NCBI GenBank assembly: GCA_946902985.2
Contig: OX336397.1
Coordinates: 156,667,890 to 156,731,889, forward strand
Length of the DNA stretch: 64,000 nt
Direction of reading: 5' to 3'
Source of the DNA: Meconema thalassinum
Lineage: Eukaryota; Arthropoda; Insecta; Orthoptera; Tettigoniidae
Shown here: positions 1 through 9,774 of the stretch, in pieces
How positions within the stretch are numbered: the stretch's first letter is position 1
Layout of the letters: each line of letters starts with the position of its first letter
Position numbers and translations under genes: made by a program
The notes under the pieces: generated by a model
What the model was told of the DNA's origin: nothing
Database searches by the model: none
The model's input: only the letters and a program-made list of their open reading frames with translations

Positions 1-465
1 ACGGTACTAAAATTTTAAAAAATAATTTTCAATTTACGCACCTCCTCCATATTGTCGTCTTGAGAAAAAAATTGAATTGAATTAGATACCAGTAGATTAA
101 AGTTTGCATAAACATATACCGTACAAAAGTTTCATTGGGCTCGGTTGATTAAATCGTGAAAAAAGCTATTTAAATACAGTATTTTAACTTCGCTTGGCCG
201 CCATAATGGTTTTGTACTTCCCATGTTTTTTTTATCCATCACATAGCTGAACTTACCTGGGTATTCTCTATTACCGTACACAATTGCAGGGTGATGTCAG
301 TAATAGTTTCGGAGATACAGAATGCCGGTTAAATATTTCCCATAGACGCCATATTGAATTGGTGAGGCGTATTAAAATTTCAAGGGCACGGCTGGGATTG
401 GACAAAATAGTACTACGTCCTTACCGAGTTTCATTGAAATCGGTCCAGCTGTTTATATTTTATTT

Positions 466-507
<42 letters not shown>

Positions 508-595
508 TATATATACACACGGAGAAAAGGTGATCTCATAAGCCTATTTTTTTTTTCATAAATGCAAATACGCTAAAAATACATTTTCAAGATTC
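1..595 (-). repeat. Hairpin-ended satellite element HE-a (cut by window edge)
   Basis: The segment ends on the right in an imperfect hairpin (about 537-585) in which CATAAGCCTATTTT faces an imperfect counterpart ending in CGCTAAAA. Just inside lie an (AC)n run at about 470-500 and a motif of the form TTTCATTGAAATCGGTCC. The same end structure recurs in six other places in the window, so this is one member of a family whose body lies to the left, beyond position 1. No coding was recognised. Confidence 0.6.
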
Positions 596-599
596 ATAG

Positions 600-905
600 A
601 CGCAAGAAAAGTATTCGCTGTTGATACAGTGATTCTCACCAACGATATGGCAATAGCAAAGGAAAGGTTTGGTAGCTAAGACCATTGAGCTACAAGGCCA
701 AGTTCATGACGAACATGAAAGAGCCGCTGTTCACTTGGAGATAAATCGCGTAAAGAGCTTTAAATACACGGGAGAACGGATCGGAAGAGGATGGCATTAA
801 AGAGCAGGCAAGAAGAATGGAAATGGCTTATCAAGACACGAAGGATGTGAACAATAAGAAGACATCGTCGTCAAACCTCAATGCATGTTTGGGAAAGTTT
901 GGCTG
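600..905 (+). pseudogene. LINE reverse-transcriptase C-terminal fragment, 5' part of a split copy
   Basis: Broken frames read ARRMEMAYQDTKDVNNKK near 800-865, typical of the segment after the polymerase core of insect non-LTR retrotransposons. Stops and frameshifts interrupt it. An S1 SINE at 919-1387 splits the copy, which resumes at 1401. The clade was not determined. Confidence 0.5.
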
Positions 906-918
906 AAAGACATCGGAG

Positions 919-1387
919 GTTCAAACCCGGCCTAAGTCGTCGGATTTTTTTATGAGCGTTAAAAATCCCTCAGTATGCCTTCCTTTGGAGGGGAAGTAAA
1001 GCCGGCGGTCCCTTGTCATAGATTTATGGCATGTTAAAGAACCTTCCACTAATTACACCTGTGTGAAGCTAAATTATATATAGGTTAAACATTCGACAAA
1101 CGCTTTTAGGTTCCGACGTTCGTCGCCAGGAGCCGACTGCGGTGACATCTGGTAATCAAGTTCTTAACTAGTAGTCGTTGACGGTGGCGTTTGGCGGCAA
1201 AAGTAGAAACTACTTGAAAAAATTAAATGTCTGCTGTCCTCACATGAATTGAAAACAGATAACACTCACTAATACAGTCATCACAATTAACACCGGTTAT
1301 CAGACAGATTCTAAACACACCCAAAGTACACGGGACTGCGTGACCACGTTGTCGCAGCCCCTAACCTGAGTAACTAACCAACCAACC
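919..1387 (+). mobile_element. SINE S1, 5'-truncated at the B box, with 13-bp TSD
   Basis: This copy begins at GGTTCAAACCCGG, the B box of the tRNA-like head, and runs through the S1 body to the ACCAACCAACC tail. It is flanked by exact 13-bp repeats AAAGACATCGGAG at 906-918 and 1388-1400. A 5' truncation with a long TSD is the hallmark of LINE-driven target-primed reverse transcription. The target is the LINE fragment on both sides. Confidence 0.9.
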
Positions 1388-1400
1388 AAAGACATCGGAG

Positions 1401-1680
1401 TGAGAGGAAGGAAAATACTCTAGGAACAAATATGAAAGATGGGCTGTGGAGACTTAGACCTAATAAAGAATTGGTAAAGGGAAGGACACCTACTGAGCAG
1501 ATATCCTTTGGATTCCTCCGGACGTGGAGGAGGACAGACAAGTGAGAACAGACCTCAGGCTTACAGAACAAGGTGTCGTGGACAGAAATCGATTTACACA
1601 ACGAGCCAAGGTTTCCAGGAGAGGAAAGGGAAGCTGCTGAGGAAAGGGAGATGACAGTCAGAAGGAAGTACAAGAAAGGA
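1401..1680 (+). pseudogene. LINE reverse-transcriptase C-terminal fragment, 3' part of a split copy
   Basis: The frame includes MKDGLWRLRPNKEL near 1431-1475, matching the DGxWRxRxNKEL pattern near the C terminus of several insect LINE polyproteins. It continues the fragment at 600-905 across the S1 insertion. Stops interrupt it. Confidence 0.5.
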
Positions 1681-1744
1681 TAATGATAAATTTGCAGAGA
1701 GCTAAAACAAACAAAAACAATAATAATAATAGCATATACGTGGA

Positions 1745-1752
1745 TTATATAT

Positions 1753-1799
<47 letters not shown>

Positions 1800-2224
1800 G
1801 CGTACTGCTTTTAGTGCCGGGAGAGTCCGAGGACATGTTCGGCTCGCCAGAGGCTGTAGCTGCTTAAATCGGACACCCATGGGGTGAGCTACAAGTTCCG
1901 TTCAATTTCAAGTACAGTAGTTCCAACTTTCTCAACCAGATGTCTCTGACACCTAGTGGTGAACGTTGGAAATTTGATTGAGCGTTTCAACGAAATCTAA
2001 CCCTGAAAGTTAGCTTCACACAAGTTTAGTTAGTGGAAGGATCTTTTACATGCCAAAAATCTATGACATGGGACCGCCGCGCCGGCTTTACTTCCCCTCC
2101 GGAGGATGGCATACTGGAAGATTATAACGATTTTAAAAAATCTGACGACTTCGGCCGGGTTTGAACCCGTGTTCATGGGTACAGCAGTTCAGCATGCTAC
2201 CTACTACGCCACCGAAGCCGCTAT
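1745..2224 (-). mobile_element. SINE S2 copy, nearly full length
   Basis: Read on the minus strand it starts with a tRNA-like head (GGTGGCGTAG, then GGGTTCAAACCCGG), continues through the core shared with S1, and ends in the S2 tail with CACTAAAAG. On the plus strand it is preceded by (TTAT)n at about 1748-1798, the A-rich tail in reverse. Confidence 0.8.
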
Positions 2225-2432
2225 AAGTGGATTAATCTTCATTCAATTAACACGATGATATGAAAACCAATCAGGAGCGTTACAACAATTTTTGTTACTA
2301 AATAGTAATGTATATTCAATAATCACTAAATCCCATAGACGCCTTAGGTGATCGCGTTCTGAAGATGTTCACTTGATGAACGAAACTTAGCAACGGTTTA
2401 TACCCATTTGAGAAGTGTTTGTAACATTAACT

Positions 2433-3245
2433 TGCGTAGTGGCTAGCATTCATGTCTGTCACCGCAGAGGCCTGGGTTCGATTCCAGGCTCTGCCAGGCA
2501 ATTTAATTCTGCTTTGAGGGCAGAAACCGGGTACACTCAACCTCGTGTGGTAAAACTAAGAAGAGGCGGGTTCGATTCCTACTTCAGCCATCCTGGAAGT
2601 GGTTTTCCGCGGTTCTTCACTTCTACATCATGCAAATGCCAGCATGGTGCCTAACTGAAGGCCACGGCCGCTTCCTACCCAAATCCAACTTCAATCGCAA
2701 ATACACACACTAGTTATTTATTTATTTATTTATTTATCGTATGGCTTTTAGTGCCGGGAGTGTCCGAGGATATGTTTGGCTCGTCAGAGGCTGTAGCTGC
2801 TTCAAGCGGACACCCATGGGGTGAGCTACAAGTTCCGTTCAATTTCAAGTACTCACTGATACCTATTGGTGAACGTTGGAACTTTGATAGAGCGTTCCAA
2901 CGAAATCTAACCTATAAATTTAGCTTCACACAAGTTTAGTCTGTGGAAAGATCTTTAACATGCCATACATTTATGACATGGGACCGCCGGCTTTCCTTCC
3001 CCTCCGAAGGAATGCATACTGAAGGATTTTAACGCTCTTAAAAATCCAACGATTTCAGCCGGGTTTGAACCCGTGATCTTGGGCACAGCAGTTCAGCATG
3101 CTACCAATTACGCCACCGAAGCAGCTCACACACTAATACAGATATCACAGTGACACACGCTAACAGAGAACTTCTACATATACCCAAGAACACGGGGCTA
3201 CATGACTATAATATCGCTAAGACTCTAAAAGAATCAACAACAACA
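2433..3245 (+). mobile_element. SINE S4 copy interrupted by S2
   Basis: The head at 2433-2500 has GTAGTGGCTAG (A-box region) and GGGTTCGATTCC (B box); a second B-box-like GGTTCGATTCC follows at about 2569. The body runs to 2712, is interrupted by an S2 element, and resumes at 3136 with a tail resembling that of S1 (ACACTAATACAG, then ACACGGGGCTACATGAC) and ending near GAATCAACAACAACA. The joined copy shows that S4 carries a tail related to S1. Confidence 0.7.
2713..3126 (-). mobile_element. SINE S2 inserted in S4, 9-bp TSD
   Basis: S2 is in minus orientation with (TTAT)n at its plus-strand start and the tRNA-like head at its end. It is flanked by CACACACTA at 2704-2712 and 3127-3135, one copy of which belongs to the interrupted S4 tail. 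Confidence 0.85.
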
Positions 3246-3797
3246 AAATTATGTGTTTTTTTTTTTTTCAGTAACGAGATTGAATAGAAAACTTCACTCC
3301 AGAGCAATTAAATAGTAAGTCTTCTTGTGGCATCAAAGACAATTTTTGTCCCTTTTAAACAGCCTGAACTAGTCTCGAACCCGCCATCAACTCAGCTTAG
3401 CATTGTTCAAGCGAGGTTGACAGAAAGTAGCTCAGAAAGTGAGCCCCTGCAGCACCACCGCCCACTCAATGGTCATGGAATGTGCATGCCATTAATTTGT
3501 CCTCGCCTACGGACATTATATAGTCTGTTTGGGAACATTCTATTACAAATACATATTCAAAATAGAACCACTTTACGTTGGACGCAATATTCATTTCGGT
3601 TTGCATCGAACATATAAGTACCAATTGTTATTCCAATGTAAAATCATAATTATTTGCAAGTGTGTTCCATCGCGAATATCCCTTTAACACTTAGAGTGCT
3701 ACTGACGGCACGCGCGCGCATTACAGCTGTTAGAGGCGATGTGATAGTCCACACATCCATTTACTTTACATTCCTAATCTCTATGGTGATGCGAATT
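3246..3797. other. No feature recognised
   Basis: Short open frames are present, but none has a recognisable motif, and no known repeat of this window matches. It starts with a T-rich run at about 3258-3270. Confidence 0.4.
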
Positions 3798-4160
3798 ACG
3801 CTAAAAACCTTCAGTGTGCCTTCCTTCGGAGGGGAAGTAAAGCCGGCGGGCCCTTGCCATAGATCTATGGCATGTAAAAGAACCTACCACTACAATTAGT
3901 AGTGTATAGCGAAATTTGTAGGTTATATTTCGTTAGAAATTCTCTATCAAGTCCCAACGTTAGTCGCTAGCTATCACTGACATCTGGTAGCCAAAGGTTG
4001 AACTACTTGAAATTGAACTTGTTCATTCATCTTCATTCATTTCATCTCATACACACGCGACGGTACTTGTAGCTCACCCCACGGGTGTCCGCATAGAAGC
4101 AGCTACAAATTCTGGTGAGCCAAACATGTCCTCGGACACTCCCGGCACTAAAAGCCAACC
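3798..4160 (+). mobile_element. SINE S2, 5'-truncated
   Basis: This copy lacks the tRNA-like head, starting in the core (GTGCCTTCCTTCGGAGGGG), and ends in the S2 tail (GGACACTCCCGGCACTAAAAG). It abuts an S3 copy in opposite orientation. Confidence 0.75.
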
Positions 4161-4163
4161 CTT

Positions 4164-4542
4164 CTTATAATAATGATATCGTATGGCCTCGGAAGCCGGG
4201 TGCAAGCTTTTCTTATTTGGGCAGCTTGCATGTCGTATTTTGTTGTTCCTTGAATCACTATGAAAGTAAAGGGGGTTAGATATCTAAGCTCCTAGAACAC
4301 TATAGCGCTTTCTAGTAGAGAAATGAGGAACTTTGTGTTGGCGGAAACTCCCGAGATTTATTTTGCCACTATGAACACGGCCTACTGAATTCAAATGGGA
4401 TCTTAGGCATGCCAACATCGTATGTCATGCGTCTCGTATTTTTGCTGCCTTTCAAAAAAAAAAACACTTATCACGGCTAGGAGCGAACCTGCAAGTTGGG
4501 GTTAGTAGACCGACACGTTAACCATTCACCCAACGTGGCAAG
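4164..4542 (-). mobile_element. SINE S3 copy
   Basis: On the minus strand the head reads GGTGAATGGTTAACG (A-box region), followed by GCAGGTTCGCTCCTAGCC (B-box region). The 3' end at the plus-strand start carries ATCGTATGGCCTCGG next to a short TAATAAT tract. Four further copies occur in the window. Confidence 0.75.
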
Positions 4543-4549
4543 CTGCTAA

Positions 4550-5592
4550 AATGATGATGATGATGATAATTAATGTTTTAAGGGACCTAACTTCTAGGTT
4601 ATCAGCTCCTAATGGTTTGGGTGAAAGATGATATGAGAATGAAAACTATAACTAATACTAACTATAGACTACAGGAAGAAATGGTAAACAAATAAAGGAG
4701 AAGGCAAATAAACGACAAGAAGAATTGAAATACCCTCAACCCTCGAAGAATGAGGTTGGTTGGTTGGTTCCTTAGTTTAGGGGCTGCGACAACGCAGTCA
4801 TGTAGTCCCGTGTACTTTGGGTGTGTGTAGAATCTGTCTGATAACCGGTGTTAATTGTGATGTCTGTATTAGTGTGTGTTATCTGTTTCTTAATTTAAGT
4901 ACTGCAACTTAGAATTTTTCAAATAGATCCTACTTTTGCCTCCAAGCGCCACCGTCATCGACTACTAGGCCAAGTTCAGAACTTAGCTACTAGACGCCAC
5001 CGCAGTCGGCTCTTGGCAACGAACGTAGAAACCAAAGAGCGTTGTTTACAATTTTAACCTATCCAATTTAGCTTCACACAGGTGCAATTAGTGGAAGGAT
5101 CTTTGAGGGACTTGGAAGGAAGGAGAGCCATGAGAGGCAGATAGGAAAGGGGAAGAGGAGAGGGCCCGCCCCAAAGTCAGTGGAAAAAGGGGGAAAAACG
5201 GACCCAGCTCAGGAATTCCCCAGGATTGCCAACTTCCGAACTCCCCAGCCATGAGCCCTTGAGGGTGTAGCACTATCCAGGGTGGACCATAAGTGATGGG
5301 GCTACATACACCCTGCCTCCTTGAGGGCCTTGAGTAGAATGCAGGAGATATCATGAACAGAAGAAGAAGAGGGTATCAGGAAAGATAGACAAGTGCCAAT
5401 TAAGGCGGGAAAGGAAGAGACTCCCTAGGCCATGGATACCCTAATACTGTCGGGGTCGGAAGAGAACAAGAGTTGATCAAGAGAGGTCGACAGAAAAGAA
5501 GACGCAGAGGAGCCCGGCACAAGTAAGTGAAAGCAATGCTGGACTCAGCTGGGGTCCCGTGGTCATCAACCCACGTCCCACTAGATATGAGC
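4550..5592 (+). repeat. Repeat C, copy 1, interrupted by S1
   Basis: The start (GTTTTAAGGGACCTAACTTC) and the body match the copies at 34262-34998 and, reversed, 20197-20800. The copy is split at about 4752/5104 by an S1 element. No tRNA-like head or coding domain was recognised, so its class is unknown. Confidence 0.7.
4753..5104 (-). mobile_element. SINE S1 fragment inserted in repeat C
   Basis: The S1 tail (GGTTGGTTGGTTCC) is at the plus-strand start, and the element breaks off in the core after GGAAGGATCTTT, so it is 5'-truncated. Repeat C resumes directly with GAGGGACTTGG. Only a short TGAGG match is seen at both junctions. Confidence 0.75.
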
Positions 5593-5593
5593 T

Positions 5594-5711
5594 AAAATCA
5601 GTATGCCTTCCTTCGGGCAGGAAGTAAACCGGCGGGCCCTTGTCATAGATGTATGGCATGTAAAGGAACCTTCCACTACAATTGGTAGTGTGTAGCAAAA
5701 TTTGTAGGTTA
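5594..5711 (+). mobile_element. SINE S2 core fragment cut by mariner
   Basis: It matches 3805-3930 (TATGCCTTCCTTCGG, then TTTGTAGGTTATA). The match stops at the TA where the mariner begins; after the mariner only a few S2-like bases (TTTCG) can be seen. Confidence 0.65.
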
Positions 5712-5713
5712 TA

Positions 5714-5920
5714 CGAGGTACGTCCAGAAAGTAAGTTCCGTTTGGTAATAACATTAAATTGTGTACAGATACAGAAAAATTATTTATTGCACAAATTCTA
5801 CAACCCTTAAACTCCTTTTCCACATAACTGCCGAAATGTTGCAAGCATTTGTCGTAGTGTGGCACAAGTTTTTGTATACCTTCTTCATAGACGTGTGCCG
5901 CCTGTGTCTTCAACTAGTTG
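5714..5920 (+). repeat. Left inverted arm of the mariner
   Basis: This is the reverse complement of 6681-6888. Its minus strand therefore encodes the last residues of the transposase again (KTQAAHVYEEGIQKLVPHYD). Homology stops sharply at CAACTAGTTG (5911-5920), which pairs with CAACTGGTTG (6681-6690). Confidence 0.9.
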
Positions 5921-6789
5921 TACGTTCCGCTGCAGCGGTTACAGAAGAACTGGTTCACGCGATTGATGACAAGATCGGGGAAAACCGCAGGCTTACAATT
6001 AGTGCTCTCGCTGTGGAATTTCCCCAAATCTCACGATCACTAATTCATGAAATTGTTACCGAAAAACTGTACTTTCGTAAACTTGGCCGACGTTGGGTAC
6101 CAAAGTTTCTTACGGAGCAACACAAAACAAAACGGATGGGTAGTGCACTTCAGTTTTTGACTCGTTACAATGAAGGCGGCGAAGAATTTCTGACACAGAT
6201 AGTCACAGGAGATGAAACTTGGGTTTCTTGCGACACCCCTGAAAGTAAGCAGCAATCATTGGAATGGAGGCACACTTCATCCCCAGCAAAGGTTAAGCCG
6301 AAACAAATCTTGACACCTCGGAAAATGATGTGCACAGTGTTCTGGGACTGGAAAGGCATCTTACTCATTGATTTCTTACCGCGTGGTCAAGCAATCAACG
6401 CAGATGCTTACTGCGAGACAATTAGGAAATTGCGCCGCGCAATACAGAATAAGCACCGAGGGTTGCTGTCAAAAGGTGTTGTTTTTCTTCACGACAACGC
6501 ACGACCACACACTGCAAATGTGACGAAAACCCTCCAACAGGGATTTGGCTGGGACGTGTTTGACCACCCTCCGTACAGCCCTGACCTCGCTCCTAGCGAC
6601 TTTCATCTGTTCACACATCTCAAGTCTTTCCTTGGCGGTCAACACTTCAACAATGACGACGAGCTGAAAGAAGATGTTTCCAACTGGTTGAAGACACAGG
6701 CGGCAAACTTCTATGAAGAAGGTATCCAAAAACTTGTGCCACGCTATGACAAATGCCTGCAAAAGTTCGGCAGTTATGTGGAAAAGTAG
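5761..6789 (+). pseudogene. Mariner transposase, N-terminus replaced (342 codons open)
   Basis: From about residue 55 the frame follows mariner transposase: the second helix-turn-helix region (RLTISALAVEFPQISRSLIH), GDETWVS with the first catalytic Asp, HDNARPHTA with the second, and SPDLAPSDFHLF with the third. Exactly 34 residues lie between the second and third Asp, so the D,D34D triad is intact. The frame ends in GSYVEK and a stop. The first 50 or so residues are translated from the inverted arm at 5714-5920 and do not resemble the N-terminal DNA-binding helices of the family. The frame is open, but the product should lack specific end binding. An alternative start at Met 26 would not restore the domain. 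The intact catalytic frame suggests a fairly young event. Confidence 0.85.
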
Positions 6790-6888
6790 TTTAAGAGGTG
6801 TAGAATGTTGTGCAATAAATAAATTTTCTGTATCTGTACACAATTTAATTTTATTACCAAACGGAACTTACTTTCTGGACGTGCCTCG
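6681..6888 (+). repeat. Right inverted arm of the mariner
   Basis: It contains the 3' end of the transposase frame, the stop at 6787-6789, and the terminal repeat ending GTGCCTCG. This is the source copy of the left arm. Confidence 0.9.
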
Positions 6889-7028
6889 TATAATTTCGGT
6901 ATTCGTTTGATCATGGAGATACAATGCGCTGCAATGGCTGACAATAGACGAAGTAATGTTCCAATCGTGGCTCTTCTAGGAGATATATCCTCCCCAAATA
7001 GTACATTATGCAACGAGCCTATAACGGC

Positions 7029-7843
7029 TGTTCGACGACAATTATAACTTCATTATACGTTCTAACAAAAATATTCATAAATATCTGACAAGATTCTGTC
7101 GGTTGAATTCTTCTACTTGGGAATTTTGTGGGCTCAGCATTTGCTCTCTACCCAATGACGAATCCCAAAGCTTTGAAACATTGTTTATCCTGAAGTAGCA
7201 CCAACAGAGAGCGCACAGGTACTATGTTGGATCATTTTGTTATTTTGGTCAAATAATACAAAATAGGATGTTACGCTTTAAAATTAAAATGTATCGTATT
7301 ATCAACTAGTTATTCTTCAAATTCGATGCGTAAAGAATGTCAACGGAATGCAACTCAATCGAGTCCCAAATAGAATAGTCTTGACATCTGGCGGAGAAGT
7401 TTCGCATAGAAACGAAGCTGTGTTGTTGATTGATATCCGTGGATCTAATGTCATATGCTTGCAGCCTCCATGACATTCTGGTGTGTTTATATCAACAACG
7501 CCATTCACTAAAATTGTCGACGAAATCGTAAGCAATGCCCTGTGTTGAAATTGGAGTTGTGGATATTAAGGTACAGTGCTATCTCATTGTCATATTCCAC
7601 AGTTTGCTTTACATTGTCAATTTTCAAATCATGTAATTCATGTCCGACATGTTGGATTTTTTTTTTGCAAGTGCGAAGCTATCAAGTACCCAATTGGTCA
7701 CATAACTGTTTCATATTAAAAATCTTGAGCTCTGATGGGTGGGAGAAACTGTATCATAATGAAAACTTGTAGTATAATGACCCTCATTACAGAACAGTTT
7801 TCTGACATATAGTATTCACATTTCGACATCGTCGAACATAAAT
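7029..7843. mobile_element. Short-TIR element, copy 1
   Basis: The left end GTTCGACGACAATTATAAC and the right end ATCGTCGAACATAA are inverted. End regions match the copy at 54029-54393: AAATATTCATAAATAT on the left, and GAGCTCTGAT plus TTTTCTGACATATA on the right. The middle is about 450 bp longer here. No transposase was recognised; the superfamily is unknown. Confidence 0.55.
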
Positions 7844-8361
7844 GTAATATATGGAACCAATAGTAGAAGGGAGAATATAACCTTCATGGGGCTAAGATGT
7901 GTGAAAATAACAGGTATGTTAATCCATCTGGAAATTAAGAGTAGTTAAAAGGTTAAAGGCTCTGGTACCACGTCTAGGACCTGGTTCAGGTTAGCACTTT
8001 GCTAGTGAGTCCGTTTGGGGCTTTCGCACTTTACCATTGGAGCAATGGGACGTGAATTGTAATCAAGCTCTCGCCAGCTCCGAACTGCTCTTCAGTAGAA
8101 GTCTGGCTGACAGCAAGGCGGAAAGAGGATGTCACCTTCAGAGTCATTCAATGTCAAGCAAGTATTGTACGATAGCGTGCAATGTTCGACAAGTGTTTGG
8201 GGACCGACACGCGAGATGTTCATCATGAAGACAGGTGATATAAGAGCTAGTGCGAACCTCAGGATAGTCTAGCTGCCTAAACTTCTTACCAGGTGAGGAT
8301 CAATGTATTGTTTGTTCCAGATGTGCAGACAATTTTTTCCAATCCGAGGGAATCCCTAGTG
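7844..8361. other. No feature recognised
   Basis: No coding motif and no match to the repeats described in this window were seen. Confidence 0.4.
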
Positions 8362-8425
8362 GTTTCTTAGTTACGGGGCTGCGACAAGATGGTCATGTAG
8401 CCCCGTGTACTTTGGGTGAGAGTAT
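8362..8425 (-). mobile_element. SINE S1 tail fragment
   Basis: GGTTTCTTAGTTACGGGGCT followed by GTAGCCCCGTGTACTTTGGG is the reversed S1 tail. It abuts an S2 fragment. Confidence 0.7.
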
Positions 8426-8426
8426 T

Positions 8427-8598
8427 TATTTATTTATCGTATGGCTTTTACTTAGCGTACGCCGGGAGTGTGCGTGGACATGTTCAGCTCGCCATAGGAT
8501 GTCGCTGCTTCAAGTAGGCACCCATAGAGTGAGCTACAAGTTCCGTTCAATTTCAAGTAGTTCCAACTTTCGCTACCAGATGTCATTGATACCTAACC
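8427..8598 (-). mobile_element. SINE S2 tail fragment
   Basis: The stretch TTTATCGTATGGCTTTTA and the following bases to ATACCTA match the 3' half of S2 in reverse. The head is missing. Confidence 0.7.
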
Positions 8599-8599
8599 G

Positions 8600-8786
8600 G
8601 GTGAGTTAGCCGTGGTCACATCCGGGAGGCGAGGAGGTTCGAATCCTCCCGCCGGCAACCTTGAAGAAGGTCTTCTGTGGTTTCCCATCTTCCTTCCAGG
8701 CAAATGCCGGGGTTGGTCCTTAACTATAGGCCACAGCCGCTACCTTCCAACTCCTCGTCCTTACATTCAAACTTTCCGCCCCAGAC
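8600..8786 (+). mobile_element. tRNA-headed SINE fragment, S4-like
   Basis: A head with GAGGTTCGAATCCTCCC (B box) is followed by the S4-style body: CTTCCAGGCAAATGCC and then GGCCACAGCCGCTACCTTCC. It lies between two opposite S2 fragments. Confidence 0.6.
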
Positions 8787-8925
8787 AACACTCCACACGC
8801 GACGGCACTTGTAGCTCACCCATTGGGTGTCCGCCTCGAAGCAGCTACAAAAACTGGCGAGCCGAACATGTCCCCGGACATCCCCGGCACTAAAAGCCAT
8901 ACGATACAAAAAATAAAAATAAATA
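8787..8925 (+). mobile_element. SINE S2 tail fragment
   Basis: ACGGCACTTGTAGCTCACCC through CCCCGGCACTAAAAGCCATA, followed by an A-rich run with AAATAAATAATA, is the S2 3' end. Confidence 0.7.
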
Positions 8926-8932
8926 ATAGAAA

Positions 8933-9278
8933 ATGGCATGATAAAGAACCTTCCGCTAATTACACTTGTGAGAAGCTAAATTATAGGCTATATTTGACTA
9001 ATGCTCTTAGGTTCCAACGTCGTCGCTAGGAGCTGACTGCGGTGGCATCTAGTAACAAAGTTCAGAACTAGTTGGTTGTTAACGGTAGTGTCTGGTAGCA
9101 AAAGTTGGAACTACTTGAAAATCATATGTCTGCATTTATTACTTGAATGAATAACAGATAACACACACTAATACAACCATCACAATTAGCATCGGTTATC
9201 AGACAGATTCTACACACTCCCAAAGTACACGGGTCTACATGACCGCGTTGTCGCAGCCCCTAAACTGAGGAACCAACC
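8933..9278 (+). mobile_element. SINE S1, 5'-truncated
   Basis: It starts in the core at GGCATGATAAAGAACCTTCC and ends at the S1 tail GAGGAACCAACCAAC. Confidence 0.75.
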
Positions 9279-9279
9279 A

Positions 9280-9774
9280 ACTTCCAGCCTGCTCGGATTT
9301 GCAAGTGTACGAGGACAGGATGTGAACTTTGACCTTCCAGTCTGCTCTTAACACGCTCGGCTCAGCAGGTTGCTATGAAGCAAGTGTAGAAGGAATGGCT
9401 GTGAAAGAAGTTGGTGAACAATGTTAAATCGTGCCGGGAATAGAAACTGCGGCAGTAGGCTTAAAAAATAAAAAAGAACTCCACACAAGAAGCAGTGGGA
9501 ATTACTGAAAAAAAAAGAGGAGTTGCCAAGGGGATTTCCGGGAATAAGGATGGAGAATGCAAAAGCAGCTCTCCATGTAAGCTGAGGGATTAGAAGGTAC
9601 AGCCGGAGTAAAGTGAAGGGATTATGAATGTGAGTGAATTATAATGTATTGCGATATGCTCCGGAATGAAACAGTCATTAATCCACATTATCTGAGCAAC
9701 TTCCTGTGGTGGCAAAATACAATTGTACTACTGTATCTACCACTTCCTTGGAATATCCGAGTTTCATTTATCCT
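9280..9774. other. No feature recognised
   Basis: No coding motif or repeat match was seen. Confidence 0.35.

Larger units (their letters stand above)
5712..6890 (+). mobile_element. Mariner element with 207-bp inverted ends
   Basis: The element is bounded by TA dinucleotides (5712-5713 and 6889-6890) and starts CGAGGTACGTCCAGAAAGTA; the right end is the reverse complement with one change in that stretch. Instead of the usual inverted repeats of about 30 bp, the match runs from 5714 to 5920 and from 6888 back to 6681. The left end is thus an inverted copy of the 3' end of the transposase gene, and it replaces the normal 5' end with the first part of the transposase frame. Length is about 1.18 kb against about 1.3 kb for intact relatives. 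It lies in an S2 SINE. Confidence 0.9.

Noticed and set aside
2433..2505. Functional tRNA genes at SINE heads (also 26688, 37243, 57607, 58715)
   Set aside because: A and B boxes are present, but acceptor stems do not pair well and the sequence continues into SINE bodies. They are tRNA-derived promoters.
5581..5913. Minus-strand frame ending a mariner-like protein
   Set aside because: It is the inverted arm of the mariner, not a separate transposase gene, and it runs on into the S2 SINE.
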